NCBI GenBank assembly: GCA_963730325.1
Contig: CAVSRC010000006.1
Coordinates: 180,758 to 244,757, forward strand
Origin: CAVSRC01 sp963730325
GTDB taxonomy: Bacteria; Pseudomonadota; Alphaproteobacteria; Rhizobiales; Kaistiaceae
Direction of reading: 5' to 3'
DNA length: 64,000 nucleotides
Both the position numbers and the translations under genes were made by a program. Positions 48,179-58,594 of this stretch are shown piece by piece (positions within the stretch are counted from its first letter, which is position 1; each line of letters opens with the position of its first letter). The notes beneath the pieces were generated by a model. That model did not search any database. It worked only from the letters and a program-made list of their open reading frames with translations, and was not told the origin of the DNA.

Positions 48179-49066
48179 CTATTCGGCCGCGAGCGCGGCC
48201 GCCACGCAGCGTTCGACGGCCGCCGACCAATGGGGCAGACGAACGCCATAGGTCTCGGCGATCCTGGTGCAGTCGAGCCGGGAATTCTTCGGCCGCCGTG
48301 CCGGCGTCGGATAGTCGGCCGTGGTGATCGGCTCGACCGGAACCGATGGGCCGCCGAGGCGGGCGCTCGCTGCCAGGATTTCCCTGGCAAAGCCGCACCA
48401 GCTCGTCTCGCCACCGGCCGTCATATGGAAGACGCCGGTGGCGCCCCCGCCGTCCACCAATGTGTGCGCGACGGTGACGATGCCGGCGGCGATATCGGCA
48501 GCATGGGTAGGGCTGCCGTGTTGGTCGTCGACGATGGCGAGCTTCGGACGCTCGCGCGCCAGGCGGAGCATCGAAATGAGGAAATTCGCGCCGCTGGCGG
48601 AATAGACCCACGCGGTGCGCAGGATGACGTGCCGCGGATTGGCGGCAGCGACCGCTTGCTCCCCCGCGAGCTTGGATGCGCCATAGACCGACAGGGGCGA
48701 CGTCGCGTCCGTCTCAACATAGGGTGTCGCCTTGCTGCCGTCGAAGACGTAGTCGGTCGACAGCTGGATGACGGGAACGCCCAGTGCGGCCGCCGCCGCG
48801 GCGAGCGCGCCTGCCCCGGCCGCATTGACGGCGAAGGCAAGGTCCCGCTCGCTCTCGGCGCGATCGACGGCGGTATAGGCGGCCGCATTGACGACGACAT
48901 CGGGCCGGGCCGCGGCGATTGCCGGAGCGATCGTCTCGGGCTGCGCCAGGTCGAGATCGGGACGGCCGGCCGCGACGAGTTCCAGGCTGGCGTCGGAGGC
49001 CGCGATCCCGGCGAGCGCATTGGCGACCTGCCCGTTCCGGCCCGTAGCGAGCAGCCGCAAGGCCAT
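48179..49066 (-). CDS. rfbD: dTDP-4-dehydrorhamnose reductase
   Basis: A 295-residue SDR enzyme that reduces dTDP-4-keto-L-rhamnose to dTDP-L-rhamnose. ALRLLATGRNGQVANAL, NAAAYTAVDRAESERDLAFA, LSTDYVFDGS and VYGASKLAGEQAV are typical. It shares one base with the rfbB stop, so it is translationally coupled, and is last in the order rfbA-rfbC-rfbB-rfbD. Confidence 0.95.
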   Translation of the reverse strand: MALRLLATGRNGQVANALAGIAASDASLELVAAGRPDLDLAQPETIAPAIAAARPDVVVNAAAYTAVDRAESERDLAFAVNAAGAGALAAAAAALGVPVIQLSTDYVFDGSKATPYVETDATSPLSVYGASKLAGEQAVAAANPRHVILRTAWVYSASGANFLISMLRLARERPKLAIVDDQHGSPTHAADIAAGIVTVAHTLVDGGGATGVFHMTAGGETSWCGFAREILAASARLGGPSVPVEPITTADYPTPARRPKNSRLDCTRIAETYGVRLPHWSAAVERCVAAALAAE

Positions 49067-50121
49067 CAGGTCACCCCGAGGCGCTGGCCCGCATAGCGGC
49101 CTTCACGGATGGGACGCCACCAAGCCTCGTTGGCAAGATACCAGTCGACGGTCGCCGCGATGCCCGCTTCAAAGCTCCGTCTTGGTCGCCAGCCGAGCTC
49201 ACTGGCGATCTTGGTGGCGTCGATCGCATAGCGGCGGTCGTGACCCGGGCGGTCCTCGATGAAGGTGATGAGGCTGCGCCGCGAGCCGCCATCGGCCAGC
49301 GGCCGGCGCTCATCGAGAAGATCGCAGATCATCTCGACCACCGCGAGATTGGTGCGCTCGGCGTTGCCGCCGACACTGTAGGATTCACCAATACGACCGC
49401 GTTCCAGGACGGCGACGAGCGCCTCGGCGTGGTCCTCGACATGCAGCCAGTCGCGCACGTTCTCGCCCTTGCCATAGACGCCGATCGGCTTGCCCTCGAG
49501 CCCGTTGAGGATGGTGAGCGGGATCAGCTTCTCCGGAAAATGATAGGGCCCGTAATTGTTGGAGCAGTTGGAGACGACGACCGGCAGGCCGTAGGTCGCG
49601 TGCCAGGCGCGCACCAGATGGTCGGCCGAGGCCTTAGAGGCTGAATAGGGCGAAGACGGCCGATAGGGGGTTTCCTCGGTGAACCTGGTCTCGTCGAAGG
49701 GAAGATCGCCGAACACTTCATCGGTCGAGATGTGATGGAAACGGAAGCTCTGCGGGTCCCTGCCGCGCACTTCGCTCCAGTACTGGCGTGCCGCGTCGAG
49801 CAGTGTGGCGGTGCCAACGATGTTGGTTTCGATGAAGGCCGCCGGACCGTCGATCGAGCGGTCGACGTGGCTTTCGGCGGCAAGATGCATGATCGCGTCG
49901 ATGTCGTGCTCGCGGAGCAGCGAAGCGACAAGGGCGCCGTCGCAGATGTCGCCCTGGACGAAGCGATAGCGCGGGTTGTCGCCGATCGGGTCGAGCGACG
50001 AAAGGTTGGCCGCGTAGGTCAGCTTGTCGAGGTTGACCAGGCTGTGCCCGGTTGCCGCGATCAGATGGCGGCAGACGGCCGAGCCGATGAAACCGGCACC
50101 GCCCGTGACCAGGACTTTCAT
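49066..50121 (-). CDS. rfbB: dTDP-glucose 4,6-dehydratase
   Basis: A 351-residue enzyme with VLVTGGAGFIGSAVCRHLIA, HLAAESHVDRSIDGPAAFIE, ISTDEVFGDL and YSASKASADHLVRAW (Tyr-x3-Lys). It converts dTDP-glucose to dTDP-4-keto-6-deoxyglucose, the second step of dTDP-rhamnose synthesis. The start is coupled to rfbC by ATGA (50118-50121). Confidence 0.96.
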   Translation of the reverse strand: MKVLVTGGAGFIGSAVCRHLIAATGHSLVNLDKLTYAANLSSLDPIGDNPRYRFVQGDICDGALVASLLREHDIDAIMHLAAESHVDRSIDGPAAFIETNIVGTATLLDAARQYWSEVRGRDPQSFRFHHISTDEVFGDLPFDETRFTEETPYRPSSPYSASKASADHLVRAWHATYGLPVVVSNCSNNYGPYHFPEKLIPLTILNGLEGKPIGVYGKGENVRDWLHVEDHAEALVAVLERGRIGESYSVGGNAERTNLAVVEMICDLLDERRPLADGGSRRSLITFIEDRPGHDRRYAIDATKIASELGWRPRRSFEAGIAATVDWYLANEAWWRPIREGRYAGQRLGVT

Positions 50122-50707
50122 GGCGCGGCCCCCTCGCCTTCCCCCTTCGCATCAAAACGGAAGCCGGTATCGACATCGGCGAGGCGGGGCGCCGCGGCAT
50201 CCTTCTTCGACAGGACGGGAACCTCTCCGCCGAGCGGCCAGGCGATGCCGATGTCCGGATCGTCGTAGCGCAAGACGCGATCATGCTCCGGCGAATAGAC
50301 GGCAGAGGTCTTGTAGACGACTTCCGTATCCGGGGTGAGCGTCAGGAAGCCGTGGGCGAAACCTTCCGGCACGAGGATCTGGTTCCATCTCTCGCGCGAA
50401 ACTTCGAGCCCGGCCCATTTGCCGAAATCGGGCGAGCCGTGCCGGATATCGACGGCAACGTCGAAGATCGCGCCGCGGACGACGCGCACGAGCTTGGCTT
50501 GAGCGAAAGGCGGCATCTGGTAGTGCAGCCCGCGCAGGACGAAGGGCGCGGCCGACAGCGAGTGGTTGTCCTGAACCCAGGCGATGTCGATGCCGGCCTC
50601 GGCGAAGCGCACCGCGTTCCAGGTCTCGGAGAGGAAGCCCCGCTCGTCGTCGAAACGGTCGGGCAGGATCTCCACAACGCCCGCAAGCCCGAGTTTGCGC
50701 ACCTGCA

Positions 50708-50708
<1 letters not shown>
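50118..50708 (-). CDS. rfbC: dTDP-4-dehydrorhamnose 3,5-epimerase
   Basis: A 196-residue cupin enzyme. GFLSETWNAVRFAEAGIDI, LRGLHYQMPPFAQAKLVRVV (with the catalytic His) and DVAVDIRHGSPDFGKW are family motifs. It epimerises dTDP-4-keto-6-deoxyglucose at C3 and C5. The start MQVRKLGLAGVVEILP shares one base with the rfbA stop; the longer open frame upstream is really the rfbA N-terminus brought into frame by an indel. Confidence 0.95.
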
Positions 50709-51587
<879 letters not shown>

Positions 51588-51916
51588 TGACGACACGGCC
51601 ACTCCCTGTCACCAAGGCTCTGTCGCGCGCCGACGGTGGCTTGGTCCAATCTTCCTGCCGCACCGCGCTTCAACCCGGCAAAGAGCGCTAACGGATGCAC
51701 CGCACGATTGCAATGTCGCCGGTGGAAAGGGGTTGGATGCGCCGTGAACCCAAACGTATATTCAATCGATGCAGTTTGCCCCGTTCTGCTCGTGATCAAG
51801 CAGCCGCGAATCTCGCGCTTCATGTCGTGCTATGCCAACACCCTGAAGTTGACGAGGATCGACCACCGCCTGGTCCGGCAGAACGGGGACCCTAGGTCGG
51901 GACGGGGGAAGGACCA
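51588..51916. other. Divergent region between rfbA and the next gene
   Basis: These 329 bases should hold the promoter of the rfbA-rfbC-rfbB-rfbD operon (leftward) and of the gene at 51917 (rightward, with GGGGGAAGGA before its ATG). Base composition drops near 51750-51790. I see no convincing -35/-10 pair, gene or terminator. Confidence 0.4.
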
Positions 51917-52615
51917 ATGACGTGGGCCGAAGGATGGGAACAAATGGAGGGGGTGATCCGCGCCTATCTGGACTTCTACTTCAGGCAGAAGCGCGGCGAG
52001 GTCCTTAACGGACAAGATGGACGCAAGGCCATTATAAAGGAGGTGATGGAGCGCTGCGCCTTGCGCCAGATCGTCGAAACCGGGACCTTCCGTGGGGCAA
52101 GTACCGAATGGTTCACCCGGTTCGGCGTGCCTATCCACACAGTGGAGGTTAATCGTCGCTTCTTCAGCTACAGCCGAATGCGCTTGCGCGGCAATACGCT
52201 GGTGCATCAGACATTCGGTGATTCGATCGTATTCCTGCGCAGTTTCGGGGAGCGGCCGGAAAATCTGGTGCCAACGTTGTTCTATCTGGACGCGCACTGG
52301 CGTGAACACCTTCCGTTGGCGGAGGAACTCGACGTTATCAGGAGTCGTTTCGACAGTGCGGTCGTGATCATCGATGACTTCTTGGTTCCCGACGATCCGG
52401 ATTACGGTTTCGACGATTACGGCCCCGGGCGCCGGCTGTCACTGGACTACATTGCGGACGTCCTGGCTGGTGGATTCACGGCACATTTCCCTCGGCTTCC
52501 CGCGTCGCAGGAGACAGGGGCCCGGCGAGGCTCAATCGTCCTCGGCACGCCCGACATGGCGGCGAAGCTGGACATGGTCTCGACCTTGCGCCGAATGCCA
52601 ACTGCGGGCGCCTAG
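51917..52615 (+). CDS. Rossmann-fold (class I methyltransferase-like) protein
   Basis: A 232-residue protein. LRQIVETGTFRGASTEWFTR resembles the SAM-binding glycine loop of small class I methyltransferases, and LFYLDAHWREHLPLAEELDV with VVIIDDFLVPDDPDYGFDDY looks like the DAHW/IDD pattern of the Methyltransf_24-type group. It may methylate a sugar, or serve another Rossmann role. It lies among glycan-decorating genes and is convergent with the GT10 gene. Confidence 0.6.
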   Translation: MTWAEGWEQMEGVIRAYLDFYFRQKRGEVLNGQDGRKAIIKEVMERCALRQIVETGTFRGASTEWFTRFGVPIHTVEVNRRFFSYSRMRLRGNTLVHQTFGDSIVFLRSFGERPENLVPTLFYLDAHWREHLPLAEELDVIRSRFDSAVVIIDDFLVPDDPDYGFDDYGPGRRLSLDYIADVLAGGFTAHFPRLPASQETGARRGSIVLGTPDMAAKLDMVSTLRRMPTAGA

Positions 52616-52623
52616 GCGGCGGC

Positions 52624-53658
52624 TCAGCTTCGCCGGCGAAAGCCAAGTGTGGCGTGAAGGTCGCGCCAGGACTTTTTGAAGGAGCGCTTGAGGCTGAACT
52701 TAAGTGACGGATGAAGGGTGACGGGTTCGCGCAGTCGCTGCTCGTCATTGCCTAAGTCCCGGATGATACGTTCGCAAACGGCGAAGACGTTGTGCACCTT
52801 CAAAACGCGCTCGTGCATTGCCTGCAGGAGACGCTGAGCGTGCGCCGCCGGATCGGCCGCGAGAATACCGCGGACCACTTCAACCGCCTTGTCAGGATTC
52901 GACACGTCGATGGTCGCGAAACTCGCCGGATCGAAATCGCGGTCCAGCTCGCCTCCACCGGAATAAATCGGGAATGCTTCGCCGAGATAGGCATCGGCAA
53001 GCTTCTCGGTCCAGAACTGATCGATCTTATTGTTCTCTAGGACGACGTGATAGCGATAGGGTGCAACCGCTTCGGCCTTGTCGTCGACCGGACGCACACC
53101 GTGCCCGAATTCATCGAGTTCGGCGCCCAGGGCCTCTTTGAGCTTTTGGACGAAGCGCCGGCGTTCCCGGTAAAGCGGCCGCCAGTCCTTTGCGGATGCG
53201 ACGACGGATATGCGGCGCGATTTTATAGGGTGGCGACTCATCGCCTCCCAGTCCAGCGCCGTGTCGTTCTTCCAGCTGACCCCGTAGTACCAGGGCAACG
53301 CCGGCTGCTGCCTGACCACGCGTCCCCTGTACCAACGGCCGACCGGCACCGGCCCCACGACGACACCAAACTGATTGAGGTAGCGCAGTGCGTAACGCTT
53401 CATGTGCGTCGGCTCAGACAAGAAGACGATCCGGCGAGACCATGGGATCGGAGTGTCCAGAGGCGTCGCCAGGTCATCGAACACGACCAGCCAGTCGGCG
53501 GTCCCGTCTTCGTCGGTCAGCACAAATTGCGCCTGCTGCCAGCGCCCATCGCCATTGGGTGTCTGCCTGAACCAGTGGCGCGCGGCCGATCCCTTGATCG
53601 CCGATACGAAATGGATGATGGGCCTTGCCAGGGTAGTCATTGCAATCGAAGTCCACAT
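52624..53658 (-). CDS. GT10-like (alpha-1,3-fucosyltransferase-type) glycosyltransferase
   Basis: A 344-residue protein. The segment YRYHVVLENNKIDQFWTEKL, then ADAYLGEAFPIYSGGGELDR and FDPASFATIDVSNPD, follows the GT10 donor-binding layout (ENxxxDxxTEKxxDAxxxGxxPxYxG). Such enzymes use GDP-fucose or a similar donor. No GDP-fucose synthesis genes lie in the window, so the donor must come from elsewhere or differ. The basic C-terminal end (SLKRSFKKSWRDL) could touch the membrane. ATG at 53640 is an alternative start. Confidence 0.7.
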   Translation of the reverse strand: MWTSIAMTTLARPIIHFVSAIKGSAARHWFRQTPNGDGRWQQAQFVLTDEDGTADWLVVFDDLATPLDTPIPWSRRIVFLSEPTHMKRYALRYLNQFGVVVGPVPVGRWYRGRVVRQQPALPWYYGVSWKNDTALDWEAMSRHPIKSRRISVVASAKDWRPLYRERRRFVQKLKEALGAELDEFGHGVRPVDDKAEAVAPYRYHVVLENNKIDQFWTEKLADAYLGEAFPIYSGGGELDRDFDPASFATIDVSNPDKAVEVVRGILAADPAAHAQRLLQAMHERVLKVHNVFAVCERIIRDLGNDEQRLREPVTLHPSLKFSLKRSFKKSWRDLHATLGFRRRS

Positions 53659-53919
53659 CTTGGCGAATGCCTAGCGCCAAACGAACAGCGCGTCGCCAAC
53701 ATTGTGAGGTGTTGGGCTGGCAGCCTACAGGAAACGATTGGAATGGCGACTAGGTCAGATCGGGGCCGTCCAACCGCCGGCTGGTTTTGCCGGCACAAAG
53801 GGAGGTGATCAGGGCGCAACTTTCCGTCACGCATCGGCAGGCTTGGTGCTATCCAATTGTCTGGTAGGAATGAGTGCGCCGCGATTGATCGTCGATTGGA
53901 TCCCGGAGGATGCGAACTG

Positions 53920-54763
53920 ATGACCGAACCCAGTCCACTGCAAATGCCGCCCCCCGATATCGGGTCGGTTCCTTGGTCCGTGGACAGTCTGAGAGCGGCA
54001 ATCCCTGAATTCGTCACTCTCTACGCCGAGCGCCCGTTCAAAGACAACCTCGGCGGCATGGCCTTCAACCATTGCTTCGCCGCTTGGGCTATCCTGAAAG
54101 TCCTTCAACCTCCTATGATAATCGAATCTGGCGTTTTCAAGGGACAAGGTACCTGGCTGATCGAGCAAGCATCTCCGAACAGCCAAATCATTTGTCTTGA
54201 TGTGACGTTCGAGCGGATCCAATGGCGATCGAAGAATGCAACCTATATCGATCGGGACTTTTCGCGCGTCGATTGGTCGGACCACGACCTGTCGGAGGCA
54301 GTCGCCCTATTCGATGATCATCAGAACGCCTACAGGCGCATGAAGGAGATGCATTGGGTCGGCCTGCGCCGCGCAATCTTCGAAGACAACTACCCGATCG
54401 GCGAGGGCGACGCCTATTCGCCGCGTCATATCTTGGCAGGGGTCGGCATGACCCACGTGCAGCAGTCAAAGCGCTATCGGCGTTTGAAACATGCCCTACG
54501 CAACTACAGAAAGATGCGCTTTCTTGAGAAGTCTCGCGTACAACCAAACAATCCTAGTGCCGCCGAACCTTGAGGATCGTGCCAATCTGCTGCGCCATTT
54601 GAAGGTTTATCACGAGATGCCACCTGCTTTTCTGCCGCCGATGCATCGTCCTTGGCGGGCGAAATTCACTGGAAACTATGCGTCCAAACCCGCCTTGCTT
54701 GATGCTGCCCCAGACGGATTCGATGGCAACTATGCCTACATGTGCTACGTCGAGATCGAATAG
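53920..54763 (+). CDS. Unknown Rossmann-like (hydroxylase/methyltransferase-type) protein, frameshifted
   Basis: A protein of about 280 residues once one extra base near 54530-54540 is removed; as read, the first frame stops at 54573 and the second carries the C-terminus. IIESGVFKGQGTWLIEQASP is a glycine-loop like those in cephalosporin hydroxylase and small methyltransferase families. EAVALFDDHQNAYRRMKEMH and AIFEDNYPIGEGDAYSPRHI follow, and the C-terminus has YHEMPPAFLPPMHRPWRAKF. I cannot name the exact function. It lies in the decoration part of the glycan island. Confidence 0.6.
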
Positions 54764-55041
54764 GGACTGGGGTGGCGCTGATTGTGGATTGCCGATGCCG
54801 CCCAGCTGACTTTAAGGCCAGAAGCCGAGGCGGCGCGGAGAGAATTGGGCCTCGCTCCGCTGGTTGTGGCGATGTTCGGCAGCTTCGAGATTCAGTTCGC
54901 TGTATGCTTCGCGCCAGACCGTTCCGGCGAAGACCCTCGGAGCTTTGGCATGCACCACCGTCGTTGAGGCAAGCCGAATTCAGACCCATCAGTGTGCGAA
55001 TTCGAATATGAAAAGCCCGACAATCGGCGAGGAACAAGCGC

Positions 55042-55995
55042 GTGCCAGTGGATACCCCGGTGCTCCTGTGCGTCTTCAATCGTCCCAAGCAGACGCAAGG
55101 GGCAATGGGTCGGCTGCGGGCAGTGCGCCCGAGCACGCTCTACATCGTGGCGGACGGCCCCCGGCCGAGCCGCCCGACGGACGCCGAGCGTTGTGCCGAA
55201 GTGCGCAGGATCGTCTCGGACATCGATTGGCCCTGCAAGGTCCAAACGCTCTTCCGGGAAACGAACCTCGGCTGCAAGCGGTCGGTGGGCGGCGGCATCA
55301 CGTGGTTCTTCGAGCAGGAGGAAGAAGGCATCATCCTCGAGGACGACATCGTCACGGAACCCACCCTGTTTCCCTTCTGCACCGAGTTGCTGGCGCGCTA
55401 TCGCGACGACGAGCGTATCGGCATCATCAGCGGCTGCAACTTCTCCGCCGGCAAGGCGACATCCGGCGACAGCTATTTCTTCGTCCGCAATCTCAATATG
55501 TGGGGATGGGCAACCTGGCGACGGGTCTGGAAGCTCGTCGATCTCGACATGAGCGACTGGAACGACCATCGCAGCGTCGCGTTCCTGCGCGATCATTACG
55601 GCACGCCGTGGACAACGCGCCTGGAATGGCAGCGCCATTTCGACAACACCGCCAATCGCAGCAGTGTCGACACATGGGACTATCAAGTGTGCTACGCCCT
55701 GTGGCGTCGTGGCATGCTGGCCATCGACCCGTCGGTCAACCTGATCGACAATGACGGCATGGGCGATCCGAATGCAACTCACCCATCCGTCCGGAAGAAG
55801 CAGCACTTGATCGACAGCCCGCCGCGCCCGATGACGTTTCCGCTGCAGCACCCGACCGAGGTGACGCTGCATCCCACCGCCGATGCCATCCTCGACCGCG
55901 ACGCATTCGGGATAACGACGCGTCGCTCTTCGCGCATCTTCGTCAATATGCAGTTGCGCAAGGTGCGCCACGCCGTAACCGGCCGCTATGCGTGA
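55042..55995 (+). CDS. Glycosyltransferase-like protein (GT-A, hemolytic-protein-like family)
   Basis: A 317-residue protein. DTPVLLCVFNRPKQTQGAMG, LYIVADGPRPSRPTDAERCA, and GIILEDDIVTEPTLFPFCTE (EDD metal site) match a bacterial GT-A family often seen in O-antigen clusters under names such as hemolytic protein HlpA-like. NMWGWATWRRVWK is also conserved. The start is GTG at 55042 with AGGA just before. It overlaps the FkbM gene by 8 bases, so the two are coupled. Confidence 0.72.
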   Translation: MPVDTPVLLCVFNRPKQTQGAMGRLRAVRPSTLYIVADGPRPSRPTDAERCAEVRRIVSDIDWPCKVQTLFRETNLGCKRSVGGGITWFFEQEEEGIILEDDIVTEPTLFPFCTELLARYRDDERIGIISGCNFSAGKATSGDSYFFVRNLNMWGWATWRRVWKLVDLDMSDWNDHRSVAFLRDHYGTPWTTRLEWQRHFDNTANRSSVDTWDYQVCYALWRRGMLAIDPSVNLIDNDGMGDPNATHPSVRKKQHLIDSPPRPMTFPLQHPTEVTLHPTADAILDRDAFGITTRRSSRIFVNMQLRKVRHAVTGRYA

Positions 55996-56665
55996 GGCCG
56001 CAACCGGAATGGTACCCCTGAGACTGCTCGCACAAGCGTGGAAGCGTCTCGCCCGACCGCGCCGATTTCGTGAACCGGCAATGGCCGACTGGCGGCGCGA
56101 TGGTGGTGAGCAGCTACGCTATCGTTTCGAAGGTCTATCGGCCGATTCCATTGTGGTAGACCTCGGTGGGTTCCGCGGCGAATGGACACGGCGCATGTAC
56201 GAGCAGTTCGGCTGCTTCTTTCATGTCTTCGAGCCGCATCCAGGCTTTGCCTCGGAGTTGGCCCGACAATTTTCGGCGTTTCCGAAGATCAAGGTGCATC
56301 CGGTGGCGCTTGACGCGCAGGATGGCTGGTTCGAGCTGTCCGACCTCGGCGACGCCTCGTCCGCATTTCGCCAAGCGGAAGCCACGGTGCGTTGCCGATC
56401 GGTCGAGGCCGCGGGCTATCTCCACGAACAGGGGATAGATCGTATCGACGCGATGAAGATCAACATAGAAGGAGGGGAGTTCGACCTGTTGCCGCACCTC
56501 ATTGCCACTGGCGTGATCGCCACGGTCGGCACCTTGCAGGCCCAGTTCCACCGCCTGAGCGAAGACAGCCCGTCCAGGCGGGACGCGATCCGGGACCAGC
56601 TGCGTGCGACGCACCGCGAGACATGGTGCTATCCCTTCGTCTGGGAGGAGTGGGTGCGCCGTTGA
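55988..56665 (+). CDS. FkbM-family methyltransferase
   Basis: A 225-residue SAM-dependent methyltransferase. SIVVDLGGFRGEWTRRMYEQ is the glycine-rich SAM site, FFHVFEPHPGFASELARQF follows, and IDAMKINIEGGEFDLLPHLI is the typical FkbM motif with the IEGGE acid. These enzymes O-methylate sugars in glycans. The overlap with the upstream gene suggests they act on the same chain. Confidence 0.85.
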   Translation: MREAATGMVPLRLLAQAWKRLARPRRFREPAMADWRRDGGEQLRYRFEGLSADSIVVDLGGFRGEWTRRMYEQFGCFFHVFEPHPGFASELARQFSAFPKIKVHPVALDAQDGWFELSDLGDASSAFRQAEATVRCRSVEAAGYLHEQGIDRIDAMKINIEGGEFDLLPHLIATGVIATVGTLQAQFHRLSEDSPSRRDAIRDQLRATHRETWCYPFVWEEWVRR

Positions 56666-56832
56666 GGGGCCGCGCCCAAGTGCGGCATGGGCGCTGCCAC
56701 ACGATCTGGGTCTTGGCGTGCTCAGATGGGGCGCCACCGGAAACGCCATCAGACCGAAATCTGACAGCGCTGGACAGCTTGCGACCAATGGCCGATATTT
56801 CCGCGAATTCGAGCGAATTGGCGAAAGAAGGA

Positions 56833-57524
56833 ATGTTGTTGTTCAAGTATGACGTTGTTCAATTTGGCATGGCTAGGAGCGGAAGTACGCTTTGTTTCAA
56901 CGCGATAAAATTTGTTGCGCCCAGCCTGAAGGTTAAGAAGGTTCATAACCTTGGACTTGCGCACCTGCTTTTCCCGGTAATTGCAACGCGCCGCGATCCA
57001 CTTGACGCACTGGTCAGTCTTATCGAAATCGAGCGCTCGAAGTCACCGACGGCACGGTGGCAGACAAAGCCCGCCAACTGCGCGACAACGGATTTGCCGA
57101 GCAGCGGCTCCTTCGGATTCATCCAAGGGCACTCATCCTGCAGTACGAAGAGTTCTACGACGACTACGGATATTTGCTCGACAGAGTATCGGGCTTCTTG
57201 AACGTCGACCTGACAGATGACGTCGTGGAACGCTTCACAAATGAGTTCAATGTCGATCGCGTTCGGGAGATGACAAGCGGCCGGGCGTTTTCGGAAGTCG
57301 ACAAGGACACGAAACTGCACGGATCGCACGTATCATCGTCCGGTGGCATTCCCGGCCGGCTGCCACGCTCTAACAACAAGGCAACGCCAGATTGCGGAGC
57401 GGATTCTGGGCCTCGGGCGATAAATGTGCTCGGGGCGACGGCATCTCCCGCGCTTCATCGTCTGTCGGCCCTTGGCATGAGCCGGCGAAAGGCGGTATTC
57501 AGCGCGTCGTCGAATGAGACGTGA
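56833..57524 (+). CDS. Sulfotransferase-like protein, frameshifted
   Basis: The N-terminus MLLFKYDVVQFGMARSGSTL has the P-loop-like sulfotransferase start, and VIATRRDPLDALVSLIEIER resembles the 3'-phosphate motif. The frame then breaks. One base is missing near 57035-57042, after which EVTDGTVADKARQLRDNGFA and ALILQYEEFYDDYGYLLDRV continue to 57524. About 230 residues when restored. The 5' half is AT-rich compared with neighbours. A start at 56788 is possible. Substrate unknown. Confidence 0.62.
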
Positions 57525-57570
57525 GCTGAGCGTTGAGCCACGCCCGTTATGGAGCCGCGAAAGGCTGAAC

Positions 57571-58542
57571 ATGCTGCCTGTCGTCTATGTTCATGTCGGC
57601 AGCAAACCGGCGCCTCATTTGATCGATTCCATCGTGCAGACACGCCGGGTTTCACCGGCAACACCCATCTTTGCAATACTCAGCCGCAATACGGCCATGG
57701 CGGCGGAGGTGGAAAGCCACAACGCCAAGATCGTGTGGTCGGACACTTTGCAGATGACCGCCGCGCACGCGGACTATGTCGGGAACATCCGGCGTCGCCT
57801 CGGAAAGAAGCGTGGCTTCTGGCGGTTCGCAACCGAGCGATTCTTCCTGATCGAAGAGTGCATGACGCAACTCGAAATGCCTGCGGCTCTCCATCTGGAG
57901 TCGGACAATTTCATCTTCTTCGACGTTCACAGCGTCGAACCGATACTGAAACAGCTCTATCCTGCGATGGCAGCGGCGTTCGTAAACGACAATGAGTGCG
58001 TACCTGGTGTGGTCTATATCGGCGACCGTGCCGTTCTTGCTGCCCTCAATCAGTATATCGCGCGGCGCGTCGCCGAAGAGGCGGCCGAAATGCGGAAATG
58101 GTACAAGCCGCGCTTCCTGACCCGCGTGCGCATGGGCCTCAAGCTGAACGACATGATCCTCCTGGCCGATTTCGCCAAGAGCGGATCCCCCGATCGTCTG
58201 CGCCCCTTGCCGATGGTGCCGCCCGACTACCCGATAGCTGCGAACGAAACCGAGCAGCGCCGTTGCAAGGCCTGTTACAGCTACGGCTACGAGCAACTCG
58301 GGATGGTTTTCGACGGCCTGTCCTTCGGCCAGTATCTCTACGGCCTGGATCCCGGTCATCACGATGCCGAGGGGACTGCCGGCATGATGAATCCCCGTTT
58401 CTGCGTCCGCGCAACGGATTTCGGGTTCGATGGATTCGACGTGAACGATCGCGAATCGGGGCCGCATATCACCTATAACGGGGCAAGGATTCGCTTGGCT
58501 TCCTTGCACAACCATTCCAAGAGAAAGCTGTTCACTGACTGA
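57571..58542 (+). CDS. Unknown protein, possibly a GT-A-like glycosyltransferase
   Basis: A 323-residue protein that I do not recognise. LPVVYVHVGSKPAPHLIDSI at the start, and AALHLESDNFIFFDVHSVEP (residues 105-128) with an E-S-D-N where a DXD metal site would be, suggest a GT-A nucleotide-sugar fold. LYGLDPGHHDAEGTAGMMNP and GPHITYNGARIRLASLHNHS lie near the end. It follows the frameshifted sulfotransferase by 46 bases and precedes GT25. The start at 57571 is the first sensible ATG, with AAGG before it. Confidence 0.55.
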   Translation: MLPVVYVHVGSKPAPHLIDSIVQTRRVSPATPIFAILSRNTAMAAEVESHNAKIVWSDTLQMTAAHADYVGNIRRRLGKKRGFWRFATERFFLIEECMTQLEMPAALHLESDNFIFFDVHSVEPILKQLYPAMAAAFVNDNECVPGVVYIGDRAVLAALNQYIARRVAEEAAEMRKWYKPRFLTRVRMGLKLNDMILLADFAKSGSPDRLRPLPMVPPDYPIAANETEQRRCKACYSYGYEQLGMVFDGLSFGQYLYGLDPGHHDAEGTAGMMNPRFCVRATDFGFDGFDVNDRESGPHITYNGARIRLASLHNHSKRKLFTD

Positions 58543-58594
58543 AGGGCCTTGATGCCGGCGCACTGCGCTTCATGAAGCCAAAACGGACCACCCG

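Noticed and set aside
54782..54967. Small gene in the gap before 55042
   Set aside because: The 61-codon frame has no ribosome site, no known motif, and lies where composition looks random.
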